A stretch of DNA of 64,000 nt from Mycolicibacterium fluoranthenivorans (lineage in GTDB: Bacteria; Actinomycetota; Actinomycetes; Mycobacteriales; Mycobacteriaceae), in the NCBI RefSeq assembly GCF_011758805.1, contig NZ_JAANOW010000004.1, positions 62,001 through 126,000 of the forward strand, given 5' to 3'. The translations under genes were made by a program, and so were the position numbers. The notes under the pieces are model-generated. The model did not search any database. It saw nothing but the letters and a program-made list of their open reading frames with translations, and was not told the origin of the DNA. Below, in pieces: positions 1 to 8,769 of this stretch (positions are counted from its first letter, which is position 1; every line of letters starts with the position of its first letter).

Positions 1-304
1 GGGTGTCGGCATCACCGAACATCCACTGGCCGCCGTGCAGGTAGAAGACCGCGGGCAGTCGACCGTGCACTCCCTGCGGGCGCACGATCCAGAACCCGGT
101 GAGCCCCGACGGTCCCACCGGTGCGGTGTGGAACCGCGCGACCGTGCCGACCCGATCTAGGCCGGACTGCTGGGCCTCCCGCAACGCCACCCGTCCGTCT
201 TCGGGGCCGAGGTCACGCATGGTCGGCGGGATTCTCATCGCGGCCAGCAGGCGGGCGGTCGCCGGATCGAGGACCACCCCGCCGGAGTGCTGATGGGAGC
301 TCAC
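1..304 (-). CDS. alpha/beta hydrolase, N-terminal part (cut by window edge)
   Basis: The minus strand reads openly from a GTG at 304 to the window edge, giving about 101 residues and no stop. Near the cut it contains FYLHGGQWMFGD, the HGG oxyanion-hole segment of hormone-sensitive-lipase-type (fold-3) esterases. The nucleophile and the rest of the triad lie outside the window, so substrate cannot be judged. It is divergent from the haloperoxidase-like gene at 581. No clear ribosome binding site precedes the GTG, so the start is uncertain. Confidence 0.7.
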   Translation of the reverse strand, partial: MSSHQHSGGVVLDPATARLLAAMRIPPTMRDLGPEDGRVALREAQQSGLDRVGTVARFHTAPVGPSGLTGFWIVRPQGVHGRLPAVFYLHGGQWMFGDADT

Positions 305-324
305 TGGTTGCGCCTTGTCGCCAA

Positions 325-347
325 GACGCGGTCATCGTGACCGCGTC
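325..347. promoter_or_regulatory. perfect inverted repeat in divergent intergenic region
   Basis: GACGCGGTCA (325-334) and TGACCGCGTC (338-347) are perfect complements around the spacer TCG. The repeat lies 20 bases upstream of the minus-strand esterase start, within the 276-base divergent gap up to 581. The size and symmetry suit a dimeric repressor operator, but a hairpin in the esterase leader is equally possible. Nothing else in this gap was recognised except a short TCATC/GATGA repeat near 412-426. Confidence 0.5.
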
Positions 348-580
348 ATCCTCGAATGATAGGCCCGGGCCACCACACCGGCTCGGCTTCCGCAGGCGGG
401 AGACCCCTCAGTCATCCGACTGATGACGAGAGCGTGGGTGCCGACGGACACTCGAGCAATTGGTGGCTGGCAGGTAGCGCTGGGGTACCACTGGCGGTCC
501 CCTCGATTACCGGCAGCGTCCATGACAGACCGCCGGTAGGTCGGCGACAGTGAACGACAACACCACGCAGGAGGAACCGC

Positions 581-1408
581 ATGAGCACGATCACGACCAC
601 CGACGGCACCGAGATCTTCTACAAGGACTGGGGTCAGGGCCAACCCATCGTCTTCAGCCACGGCTGGCCGCTGTCCTCCGATGACTGGGACAACCAGATG
701 CTGTTCTTCCTCTCGCACGGCTACCGCGTCGTCGCGCACGACCGGCGCGGCCACGGACGGTCCACCCAAACCCCCGGCGGACACGATCTGGATCACTACG
801 CCGATGACCTGGCTGCCCTGGTAGAAGCACTCGACCTGCACGATGCCATCCATGTCGGCCACTCCACCGGCGGTGGTGAAGTCGTCCGCTTCCTGGCGCG
901 GCACGGTGCCCAGCGCGCCGCGAAAGCCGCACTCATCAGCGCAGTTCCACCGCTCATGGTGCAGACCGAGGCCAACCCCGAAGGCCTGCCCAAATCGGTG
1001 TTCGACGACTTGCAGGCCCAGTTGGCCGCCAACCGCTCGGAGTTCTACCGGGCGCTTCCGTCGGGGCCGTTCTACAACTACGACAAGCCGGGCGTGCAGT
1101 CGTCGGAAGCCATCATCGAAAACTGGTGGCGCCAGGGCATGATGGGCGACGCACTGTCGCACTATGACGGAATCGTCGCGTTCTCGCAGACCGACTTCAC
1201 CGAGGATCTCAAGAAGATCACCATCCCCACCTTGGTGATGCACAGCGTGGACGACCAGATCGTGCCCTACGTCGCGTCCGGGCCGAAATCCGCTGCGCTC
1301 CTGCAGAACGGGACCTTGAAGACCTACCGCGACAACTTCCCGCACGGTATGCCCACCACCCACGCCGACGTCATCAACGCCGATCTGCTGCACTTCCTGA
1401 AGCTCTGA
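581..1408 (+). CDS. alpha/beta hydrolase, cofactor-free haloperoxidase / chloroperoxidase type
   Basis: A 275-residue alpha/beta hydrolase. The nucleophile elbow is GHSTGG with Ser95. The HGWP segment (from about residue 27) forms the oxyanion hole, HDRRGHGRS follows, and a C-terminal NFPHGMP supplies the likely catalytic His. This pattern is typical of non-heme chloroperoxidases, which act as perhydrolases (generating peracids) or plain esterases; the natural substrate cannot be read from sequence. A strong AGGAGGA Shine-Dalgarno at 569-575 fixes the start. It is the first gene of a likely operon with the FAD monooxygenase and the large fusion gene downstream. Confidence 0.85.
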   Translation: MSTITTTDGTEIFYKDWGQGQPIVFSHGWPLSSDDWDNQMLFFLSHGYRVVAHDRRGHGRSTQTPGGHDLDHYADDLAALVEALDLHDAIHVGHSTGGGEVVRFLARHGAQRAAKAALISAVPPLMVQTEANPEGLPKSVFDDLQAQLAANRSEFYRALPSGPFYNYDKPGVQSSEAIIENWWRQGMMGDALSHYDGIVAFSQTDFTEDLKKITIPTLVMHSVDDQIVPYVASGPKSAALLQNGTLKTYRDNFPHGMPTTHADVINADLLHFLKL

Positions 1409-1469
1409 TCGGCAAACGGGATGCCACACCTGCCCCACCCGCAGCGCGACGCAGGGGCGGTGCACTGAC

Positions 1470-2627
1470 GTGCATTGCCTCATCATCGGCGGCTCCCTCG
1501 GCGGGCTTGCCGCCGCCCATGAGATGCGGTGGACCGGAGCCGATATCGCGGTCTACGAACGCTCCGTCGACCGCACCCAACCGCGCGGCGCGGGCATCGT
1601 CATGCAGCCCGAAGTCGCCGAACTGCTCGCGAAGATCGACAGGTCGGTGCCCTCGGTCAGTGTCGCCTTGTCCGAACGCCAACAGTTGCACCGGCACGGC
1701 GAGCCGCACCGATACTCGGCACCGCAATGGATGACGGCGTGGGACACCCTGTATCACGCCCTTCGTGAACCTCTGGGCGGCGAGAGTGTGCGGATGAACA
1801 GCACGCTGACCGGCCTGAGCCTCGACGCCGGGCGGGTCACCGCGGGATTCGGCGACGGCCACGAATCGACAGGCGATTTCGTGGTCGGCGTCGACGGGAT
1901 CGGCTCCACCACACGACAGTTGCTCACCGGCCGCAGCGATCTGAAGTACAGCGGATATGTGGCCTTCCGGGGGCTGGAACCCGAGGCGGATGTACCCGAA
2001 CACCTGCTGGCGCTGCTCGCGGGGCGGTTCACCATGTTCGCCGTCCCCGGCCTGCAGATGCTGTGCTACCTGGTGCCGGGTGCGGACGGGCAACGCGCCG
2101 CCGGTGAGCGTCGCGTGAACTGGGTCTGCTACGTCAACACCGCGGCGGCCCGACTCGCCGAGCTGATGACCGGGCGTTCGGGCCAGCGGTTCGACCAGTT
2201 CCTGCCGCCCGGCGAGCTCACCGAACAGTCCCAGACCGCCCTGCTCGAACTCGCAGCGCGTGAACTGCCACCGCAGCTCGCCGAATTGATCGGGGTGTCA
2301 CGAGTTTTCCTGCAGCCCGTCTTCGACCTTCCGCCCGCACAGATGGCGGCCGACCACATCGCCTTGATCGGTGACGCGGCAGGTACCGTCCGCCCGCACA
2401 CCGCGTCGGGAACCTCGAAAGCGTTCGGCGACGCCGCCGGATTGGCCGCCGTGCTCACCGGTTGGCGGCCCGGCTCCGCGTTACCCGTCGGTGCGCTACG
2501 TGGCTGGGAACATGCGCGCCTGTCTCATCTGCGGGCGGTGGCGGCCGGCGGCATCCGACTGGCCGGCCAGTCCGCTCTCGGACCCGGCGGACCGCAATAC
2601 CTGACCGCCGAAGAGAGGATCCGATGA
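1470..2627 (+). CDS. FAD-dependent monooxygenase (PHBH-like)
   Basis: A 385-residue flavoprotein of the aromatic-hydroxylase superfamily. It opens with a Rossmann dinucleotide-binding motif (IIGGSLGGLAAA, residues 5-16). Around residue 305 it carries the GDAAG motif that contacts the FAD ribityl/phosphate, followed by a conserved ASGTSKAFGDA stretch. Such enzymes hydroxylate aromatic or heterocyclic substrates with NAD(P)H and O2; 2,6-dihydroxypyridine 3-monooxygenase is one relative, but the substrate is unknown. It starts with GTG, 61 bases after the haloperoxidase-like gene. Its stop overlaps the next ATG by four bases, implying translational coupling. Confidence 0.85.
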   Translation: MHCLIIGGSLGGLAAAHEMRWTGADIAVYERSVDRTQPRGAGIVMQPEVAELLAKIDRSVPSVSVALSERQQLHRHGEPHRYSAPQWMTAWDTLYHALREPLGGESVRMNSTLTGLSLDAGRVTAGFGDGHESTGDFVVGVDGIGSTTRQLLTGRSDLKYSGYVAFRGLEPEADVPEHLLALLAGRFTMFAVPGLQMLCYLVPGADGQRAAGERRVNWVCYVNTAAARLAELMTGRSGQRFDQFLPPGELTEQSQTALLELAARELPPQLAELIGVSRVFLQPVFDLPPAQMAADHIALIGDAAGTVRPHTASGTSKAFGDAAGLAAVLTGWRPGSALPVGALRGWEHARLSHLRAVAAGGIRLAGQSALGPGGPQYLTAEERIR

Positions 2628-5110
2628 CGGGGTCGATCAGCGCCGACCATCAGGAGTGGACGATCGTCGACTGCGAAGACCTGGGGGTTATCAAGGTGCG
2701 CCTCGTCAGGCCGACGGCGATCACCGATCCCGTCCCCGCCATCGTCTTTCTCCGCGGCGGCGACCTCTTCCCCGAAGCAGCGGGCTCACGAGATCGGTTG
2801 GTGCAGCAGCTGGTCCTGCAGACCGGCGCCACGGTGGTCTGCCCGGACTACGGTTCCGTCTGGAGCGCCAGGTATCCCCGGACCGTCGAGCAGATCTACG
2901 CGGTATGCCGATGGGTGCTCGCGCACGGCGCCGCCCACGGCATCGACCCCACCCGGATGGCGATTGCCGGTGACTCCGCGGGCGCCACCCTGGCGATCTC
3001 GGTCGCCCTGATGTCGGTACAGCGCAACGAGTTCGCGCTCAGGTTCCTCGCGGCCTTCTGCCCCCTCGCCGACCCGGGCCGCGATACGCCGTCGCACCGG
3101 CTGTTCGCCGACGGGTACCTGCTGTCCAGCGCCACCGCAGGGCAATGGTGGCGGCACTACAGCGCGGACCGGCCGACCCCGGAGACCTGGGGAGCCGGTG
3201 CGCATCCCGCACACTTCGCCGGCCTGCCCCCGACGCTGATCATCACCGCCGAAGCCGACCCGGTCCGCGATGAGGGCGAGGCCCTGGCCGCCCTGCTCCG
3301 ACAGGCGGACGTGCCCACGACGTCGGTCCGCTACGGCGGCACGGTCCACGACTTCGTCGCCCTCGATTCGCTGGCCGAGACCGAGTCGGCGAAAGCCGCA
3401 CTGCGGCAAGCCACCTCGTTGTTGGCGCTGGCCCTGGGCTGTTCGGCGACATCGGGTGTCAACCCCGCCGCACCACCGCTGACCGACGGTCAGTGGGATG
3501 TCCTGACCTCCTACGGCACCCGACACGACGTCCGCTCGGGCGAGACCCTGTTCCAGGCCGGCCAGGCCGGATGCGACATGATCGTCGTGGAAGCCGGCAC
3601 CGTGGAGGTGGTCCGCCGCGCCACTGCCGACAGCGCGGAAATGCTGGTGGCGCACTACGGTCCCCGGCAGTTCACCGGGGAGCTGAACCTGCTGACCGGG
3701 CAGGCCACCTATTTCGATGCCCGCGTCGCCACCGCGGGCACCATCGTGCGGATCGATCCGCGCGAATTCCGCCGCCTGATGGATGAGCAACCGGATCTCT
3801 CCGATGTCATTCTGCGGTCCCTGGTGGCGCGGCGCCAGAATCTGCTGACCCGCCAGGCCGGCACCGTCGAGATCCTTGCCGGTGCACCGTCGGCGCACAC
3901 CCTCGCCCTGCACACCTATCTCGACCGCCTGCAGTTGCCTTTCACATGGACCGATCTCCGCTCCGAGGCCGGCGCTCGCCTGGCGCAGGGCACCGGCCTG
4001 TCCGCCGCCGACCTGCCTGCGGTCGTCACCGCCGAATCCGTGATTCGGCGGGCCACCCCCGAACGGCTCGCGCAGGCGTTCGGCCTGGCCGGTGGCGCAT
4101 TCGAGAGCGGCGACGTCGACGTGGTGGTCATCGGTGCGGGACCGGCGGGCCTGGGCGCGGCGGTATACGGGGCGTCTGAAGGGTTGCGCACCCTGGTCCT
4201 GGATTCGGTCGCGCCGGGCGGCCAGGCCGCCAACAGTTCACGTATCGAGAACTACCTGGGATTCACCTCCGGTCTCAGCGGTGCCGAACTGACCGGGCGG
4301 GCCGCCATCCAGGCGCAGAAGTTCGGAGCTCGTATCGACTCGCCGCGACGGGTGGTCGGCGTGCAGGCAGCCGCGGGACGGATCGAGGTACACCTGGCCG
4401 ATGCCACCGTCATCACCACCGGTGCGGTCGTCATCGCCACCGGCGCACGCTATCGATCGTTGCCGATCGAACGGTGGACCGACTTCGAAGGTGCGGGAAT
4501 CTACTATGCCGCAACAGAACTGGAGGCCCGCCGGTGTACCGATGCGCCGGTCACGGTCGTCGGCGGCGCCAACTCGGCCGGTCAAGCAGCGCTGTTCCTC
4601 GCCGATCGAGGGAGTGCGGTCGATATCTGCGTCCGAAGTTCATCGCTGACGGCGAGCATGTCGGCGTACCTCGCCGAACGCATCGTGGCGCACCCCAGGA
4701 TCACCGTGCACACCCGCACCGAGGTGACCGGGCTGGCCGGCGCCGACCACCTCACCGCGATCATGACGACCTCGACCCGCAACGACGGGCAGGCGATCCG
4801 CACCGAGCGCGATTGTGTCGGGCTGTTCTGTTTCATCGGCGCCGCCCCGGCCACCGACTGGCTCACCGGTGTCGCGCTCGACGATCGCGGCTTCATCCTC
4901 ACCGATGCCCAGATACCCGCCGACTCGTTGGGACCCGAATGGGCCGCACTCGGTCGGCGACCGCTTCCGTTCGAGACGAGCGTCCCGGCCATCATGGCGG
5001 TCGGCGACGTGCGGGCCGGCTCGATCAAACGGGTTGCCGCGGCCGTCGGCGAGGGGTCGAGCGCGATCAGCTCCGTACACGCTGCCCGAGCGATCCGAGC
5101 CACCGGGTGA
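2624..5110 (+). CDS. three-domain fusion: esterase fold-3 + cyclic nucleotide-binding + thioredoxin-reductase-like FAD oxidoreductase
   Basis: This 828-residue protein starts at the ATG overlapping the previous stop (ATGA). Residues 1-280 are an alpha/beta hydrolase with nucleophile Ser118 in GDSAGA, an Asp in EADP and a His in TVHDF; the usual HGGG is FLRGGD. Residues about 290-420 are a cNMP-binding/Crp-like domain (SGETLFQAGQAG, GELNLLTG). A short thioredoxin-fold-like linker follows. From about 500 there is a thioredoxin-reductase-like part with GAGPAG at 504 and a second Rossmann motif (VVGGANSAGQAA). The redox CxxC is absent: the expected place reads YYAATELE. The cNMP+TrxR pairing is known in actinobacteria; the added N-terminal esterase is unusual. 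Confidence 0.85.
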   Translation: MTGSISADHQEWTIVDCEDLGVIKVRLVRPTAITDPVPAIVFLRGGDLFPEAAGSRDRLVQQLVLQTGATVVCPDYGSVWSARYPRTVEQIYAVCRWVLAHGAAHGIDPTRMAIAGDSAGATLAISVALMSVQRNEFALRFLAAFCPLADPGRDTPSHRLFADGYLLSSATAGQWWRHYSADRPTPETWGAGAHPAHFAGLPPTLIITAEADPVRDEGEALAALLRQADVPTTSVRYGGTVHDFVALDSLAETESAKAALRQATSLLALALGCSATSGVNPAAPPLTDGQWDVLTSYGTRHDVRSGETLFQAGQAGCDMIVVEAGTVEVVRRATADSAEMLVAHYGPRQFTGELNLLTGQATYFDARVATAGTIVRIDPREFRRLMDEQPDLSDVILRSLVARRQNLLTRQAGTVEILAGAPSAHTLALHTYLDRLQLPFTWTDLRSEAGARLAQGTGLSAADLPAVVTAESVIRRATPERLAQAFGLAGGAFESGDVDVVVIGAGPAGLGAAVYGASEGLRTLVLDSVAPGGQAANSSRIENYLGFTSGLSGAELTGRAAIQAQKFGARIDSPRRVVGVQAAAGRIEVHLADATVITTGAVVIATGARYRSLPIERWTDFEGAGIYYAATELEARRCTDAPVTVVGGANSAGQAALFLADRGSAVDICVRSSSLTASMSAYLAERIVAHPRITVHTRTEVTGLAGADHLTAIMTTSTRNDGQAIRTERDCVGLFCFIGAAPATDWLTGVALDDRGFILTDAQIPADSLGPEWAALGRRPLPFETSVPAIMAVGDVRAGSIKRVAAAVGEGSSAISSVHAARAIRATG

Positions 5111-5134
5111 CCGGTCCCGGCCGGACAGCTGAGG

Positions 5135-5872
5135 TCAGCCTGCCGTGACCGCCAGCACCGCGGCGGCGAGCTCCGGCCGGCACACCACCAGATCGGGCAG
5201 GCGTACGTTGTCCTGGTTGTAGACCAGCGGGGAGCCGTCGATCCGCGAGGTGTGCAGACCCGCAGCGCGCGCCACGGCGACCGGCGCCGCGGAATCCCAC
5301 TCGTACTGCCCGCCGGCGTGTACGTACACATCCGAGATTCCTTGCACCACGGACGCCACTTTTGCTCCCGCCGAACCCAATTCGACCAGGACGCCGCCGA
5401 GCGCGTCGCGGACGGCGAGCGCCACGGCGGGCGGCCGGGTCCGCGAGACCACGATGCGCGCGACGTCCGGGGCTGCGGGCGGGGCGGCCACCGTCGGGGT
5501 GGCCAGCGTGACACCCTGGGCCGGCAGCGCGACCGCACCCGCCACCAGGTCGCCGGCCTGCCACAGCGCGACATGCACGGCCCAGTCCTCACGACCCAGT
5601 TCGGAGAACTCCCGGGTGCCGTCGAGCGGGTCGACGATCCAGACCCGATCGGCGGTCAGCCGGGCCTTGTCGTCGGCACCCTCCTCGGAGAGCACCACGT
5701 CGGCAGGCCTGTGCCGGGCCAACGCGGCGACCAGGAAATCGTGAGACCGCTTGTCCCCGGCGGCCTTCCGTTCCGCTTCGCTGCCGTCGGCGAGATCGCT
5801 GCGCACACCGAGCAGGAGCCGGCCGGCCTCGGTCGCCAGCTGCGCGGCCAGCTCGTGATCGGATTGGCTCAT
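5135..5872 (-). CDS. cysQ: 3'(2'),5'-bisphosphate nucleotidase CysQ
   Basis: A 245-residue inositol-monophosphatase-superfamily enzyme. It shows the metal-binding motifs SEEG (62-65) and DPLDGT (81-86) and a C-terminal WDSAAPVAVARAAG segment. CysQ hydrolyses 3'-phosphoadenosine 5'-phosphate (PAP) to AMP and may also act on PAPS, draining the inhibitory by-product of sulfate activation. It is the last gene of the cysD-cysNC-cysQ run and its ATG overlaps the cysNC stop by four bases, so it is probably co-translated. The family also includes inositol phosphatases, but this context favours CysQ. Confidence 0.88.
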   Translation of the reverse strand: MSQSDHELAAQLATEAGRLLLGVRSDLADGSEAERKAAGDKRSHDFLVAALARHRPADVVLSEEGADDKARLTADRVWIVDPLDGTREFSELGREDWAVHVALWQAGDLVAGAVALPAQGVTLATPTVAAPPAAPDVARIVVSRTRPPAVALAVRDALGGVLVELGSAGAKVASVVQGISDVYVHAGGQYEWDSAAPVAVARAAGLHTSRIDGSPLVYNQDNVRLPDLVVCRPELAAAVLAVTAG

Positions 5873-7719
5873 GCCCGCTTACCTAACAGGTCGATCACCT
5901 GTTGCGCCAGTTCGTCCGGGGTGTAGTCGGGCGTCAGCCGCAGATCCGGATCCTTCGGCCGCTGGTAGGGACTGTCGATACCGGTGAAGTGGGTGATTTC
6001 ACCACGGCGAGCTTTAGCGTAGAGACCCTTCGGATCACGCCGTTCGCAATCGGCCAACGGGGTGTCGCAGAACACCTCGAAGAAGTCGTATCCACGTTCG
6101 GCGTGCACTCGGCGGGCCAGCTCGCGATGCTCGGCCAGCGGGCTGATGGCGGGCACCAGCACGATCTGGCCCGAGTCGGCGAGCAGCGTCGCAATGTGTG
6201 CGAGCCGCCGCAGGTTCTCGGCCCGATCGTCCATGGAGAATCCCAGATCGGCGTTGAGGCCATGTCGCAGATTGTCACCGTCGAGCACATAGGCCGGCCG
6301 GCCGGCGGCCAGCAGCTTCTGCTCGACAAGCATGGCCACCGAGGACTTTCCGGAACCCGACAGCCCGGTGAACCACACCGTGGAACCCTTCGACAGGCGA
6401 TCGGCCGCGGTCACCAGGTTCTGGTGGCGCACCGCGTTCGGGCTGGCCGCGCGGGTGGCGGCGGGCGCCGTGGAGCGCACCATGCCGGCGGCGACGGTGC
6501 TGTTGGTGTCCGGGTCGATGAGGATGAACGACCCGGTGGCCGCGTTGCGCGAGTACTCGTCGAGCAACAGTGGAACCTGGGTGCGCAGCGTGACCCGGCC
6601 GAGTTCGTTGAGCTTCAACGCCGTCGCGCTCTTGTCGCGATGCAGGGTGTTCACGTCGAGCCGGTAGTCCAGTGCGGTCACCTTCGCACGGGTGGTGCGG
6701 GTGGTGTGCTTGATGAGGTAGTCGCGGCCCGGTTCCAGAGCGGCCGCATCGGCCATCCAGCACACGGTGGCGTCGAACTCACTCGTGACATCCGGCTGGT
6801 TGTTCGGCCTGGCGATCATGTCGCCCCGCGAGATGTCGATGTCGTCGGCGAGGCTGATCGACACCGCCATCGAGGTGAATGCCTCGTCCACCGGACCGGA
6901 CGGACCCGAGATCTCGGTGATGCGACTGGTTTTTCCGGCCGGCAGAACCACCACCTCGTCACCGGGTCGCATGACACCACCGGCGATGGTGCCCGCGTAG
7001 CTGCGGTGATCGGCATGCTCGCGGGTCTGCGGCCGGATCACGTACTGCACCGGGAATCGGACGTCGACCAGGTTGCGGTCACCGGCGACGTAGACCTCTT
7101 CGAGGTGGTTCAGCAGGGCCGGGCCCTCGTACCAGGGCGCCACATCGGATTTGGTGACCACATTGTCGCCATTGAGCGCCGACAGCGGGATGGTCGTGAC
7201 ATCGTGAATGTCCAGGCGCGCCGCGAACTCGTGGAAGTCGTCGCGGATCTTGTTGAACCGCTGCTCATCCCAGTCCACCAGGTCCATCTTGTTGACGGCC
7301 AGGACGATGTGCTGGATGCCCAGCAGCGAGGCCAGGAAGGCGTGCCGACGGGACTGCTCCAGCAACCCATGCCGGGCGTCGACCAGCACGATCACCAGCT
7401 GCGCCGTCGAGGCGCCGGTCACCATGTTGCGGGTGTACTGCACGTGCCCGGGGGTGTCGGCGATGATGAATTTGCGCTTGGCGGTGGCGAAGTAGCGGTA
7501 GGCGACATCGATGGTGATGCCCTGCTCCCGCTCGGCGCGCAGACCATCGGTCACCAAAGCCAGGTCGGTGTAGTCGTTTCCGCGTTCCTTGGAGGTGCGC
7601 TCGACGGCCGCGAGCTGATCCTCCATGACGGCCTTGGAGTCGAACAGCAGCCGGCCGATCAGCGTCGACTTACCGTCGTCGACGGACCCGGCGGTCGCGA
7701 TGCGAAGAAGCGTTGCCAT
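5869..7719 (-). CDS. cysNC: bifunctional sulfate adenylyltransferase subunit 1 / adenylylsulfate kinase CysNC
   Basis: A 616-residue fusion. The N-terminal GTPase half (CysN) has GSVDDGKST at 11-19, DTPGH and NKMD motifs and drives ATP sulfurylase (APS formation) with CysD. The C-terminal APS-kinase half (CysC) has its P-loop GLSGSGKSS near residue 450 and the FVEVFCDTPL-type region (here FFEVFCDTPL), and makes PAPS. The ATG at 7719 was chosen because it gives MATLLRIATAG, the usual family start, one base after the cysD stop; an upstream in-frame extension is open but overlaps cysD. The length matches the mycobacterial fusion (about 614). Confidence 0.95.
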   Translation of the reverse strand: MATLLRIATAGSVDDGKSTLIGRLLFDSKAVMEDQLAAVERTSKERGNDYTDLALVTDGLRAEREQGITIDVAYRYFATAKRKFIIADTPGHVQYTRNMVTGASTAQLVIVLVDARHGLLEQSRRHAFLASLLGIQHIVLAVNKMDLVDWDEQRFNKIRDDFHEFAARLDIHDVTTIPLSALNGDNVVTKSDVAPWYEGPALLNHLEEVYVAGDRNLVDVRFPVQYVIRPQTREHADHRSYAGTIAGGVMRPGDEVVVLPAGKTSRITEISGPSGPVDEAFTSMAVSISLADDIDISRGDMIARPNNQPDVTSEFDATVCWMADAAALEPGRDYLIKHTTRTTRAKVTALDYRLDVNTLHRDKSATALKLNELGRVTLRTQVPLLLDEYSRNAATGSFILIDPDTNSTVAAGMVRSTAPAATRAASPNAVRHQNLVTAADRLSKGSTVWFTGLSGSGKSSVAMLVEQKLLAAGRPAYVLDGDNLRHGLNADLGFSMDDRAENLRRLAHIATLLADSGQIVLVPAISPLAEHRELARRVHAERGYDFFEVFCDTPLADCERRDPKGLYAKARRGEITHFTGIDSPYQRPKDPDLRLTPDYTPDELAQQVIDLLGKRA

Positions 7720-7720
7720 A

Positions 7721-8650
7721 TCAGAAATACCCCTCGCGCTTGCGATCTTCCATACCTGCTTCAGAGATTCGGTCGTCGGCGCGGGTCGCGCCACGTTCGG
7801 TGAGGCGGGACACCGCGGTCTCGGCGATCACCTCGGAGACGGTGCCCGCCAACGATTCCACGCATCCGGTGCAGGTGACGTCACCGACGGTGCGGAATCG
7901 CACGGTCTTCTCGACGACCGGCTCGTCCTTGCGTGGCTGCAGGAACTTGTGCACCGCCAGCAGCATCCCGTCACGTTCGAACACCTGGCGCTGGTGTGCG
8001 TAGTAGATGGACGGCAGCTTGATCTTCTCGGCCCCGATATAGGACCAGATGTCGAATTCGGTCCAGTTCGAGATGGGGAACGCACGGATGTGCTCGCCCT
8101 TGTGGTGACGGCCGTTGTACAGGTTCCACAGTTCCGGTCGCTGCGCTTTCGGATCCCACTGCCCGAACTCGTCGCGGAAGCTGAACACCCGCTCCTTGGC
8201 GCGGGCCTTCTCCTCATCGCGCCGCGCGCCACCGAAGGCGGCGTCGAACTTGTTCTCCCGGATGGCGCGCAGCAGCGTGAACGTCTGCATCGGATTGCGC
8301 GACGGGATGGTCTCGACGACGCGGCCGGCGTCGATATCGTCCTGCACCTTGGCGACCACGAGGCGCACCCCGTGCTGGGCGACCAGTTCGTCGCGGGCAG
8401 CCAGCACCTCGTCGAAGTTGTGGCCGGTGTCGACATGCATGACCGGGAACGGCAGCCGGCCGGGCGCGAACGCCTTGATGGCCAGGTGCAGCATGACGAT
8501 CGAGTCCTTGCCCCCGGAGAACAGCAGGACGGGCTTCTCGAACTCGGCGGCCACCTCGCGGATGATGTGGATGGCCTCGGCCTCCAGCGCGCGCAGGTGG
8601 CTCAACTCATAACGAGCCGCCGCCGGGTCCAGGTCGGTGGGGGCACTCAT
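7721..8650 (-). CDS. cysD: sulfate adenylyltransferase subunit 2 CysD
   Basis: A 309-residue PP-loop ATP pyrophosphatase with SGGKDS at 45-50 and the conserved CysD body (HVDTGHNF, GGARRDEEKARAKER, FPISNWTEFD, RFRTVGDVTCTG). With CysN it adenylates sulfate to APS in the cytosol, the entry step of assimilation and of sulfolipid sulfation. It is the first gene of the cysD-cysNC-cysQ operon. A GGAGATGCG ribosome-binding stretch precedes the ATG, and the 119-base gap from the upstream MFS gene leaves room for its own promoter. In M. tuberculosis (recalled) cysD lies directly beside canA; here an MFS gene separates them. Confidence 0.95.
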   Translation of the reverse strand: MSAPTDLDPAAARYELSHLRALEAEAIHIIREVAAEFEKPVLLFSGGKDSIVMLHLAIKAFAPGRLPFPVMHVDTGHNFDEVLAARDELVAQHGVRLVVAKVQDDIDAGRVVETIPSRNPMQTFTLLRAIRENKFDAAFGGARRDEEKARAKERVFSFRDEFGQWDPKAQRPELWNLYNGRHHKGEHIRAFPISNWTEFDIWSYIGAEKIKLPSIYYAHQRQVFERDGMLLAVHKFLQPRKDEPVVEKTVRFRTVGDVTCTGCVESLAGTVSEVIAETAVSRLTERGATRADDRISEAGMEDRKREGYF

Positions 8651-8769
8651 CGCATCTCCATAAAGTTGGTAGAGATGACCAAGATTGCAGACATACCCCG
8701 GAATCTAACGGGTGCACCGGGGCAGTGTCAATGTTTCTGCGCGGTTGCTGTGCGTCGGACGTGCGGAGA

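Noticed and set aside
5902..7803. 633-codon open frame on the plus strand opposite cysNC
   Set aside because: Its composition mirrors the third-position GC bias of cysNC, it shows no domain, and cysNC is certain. It is an antisense shadow.
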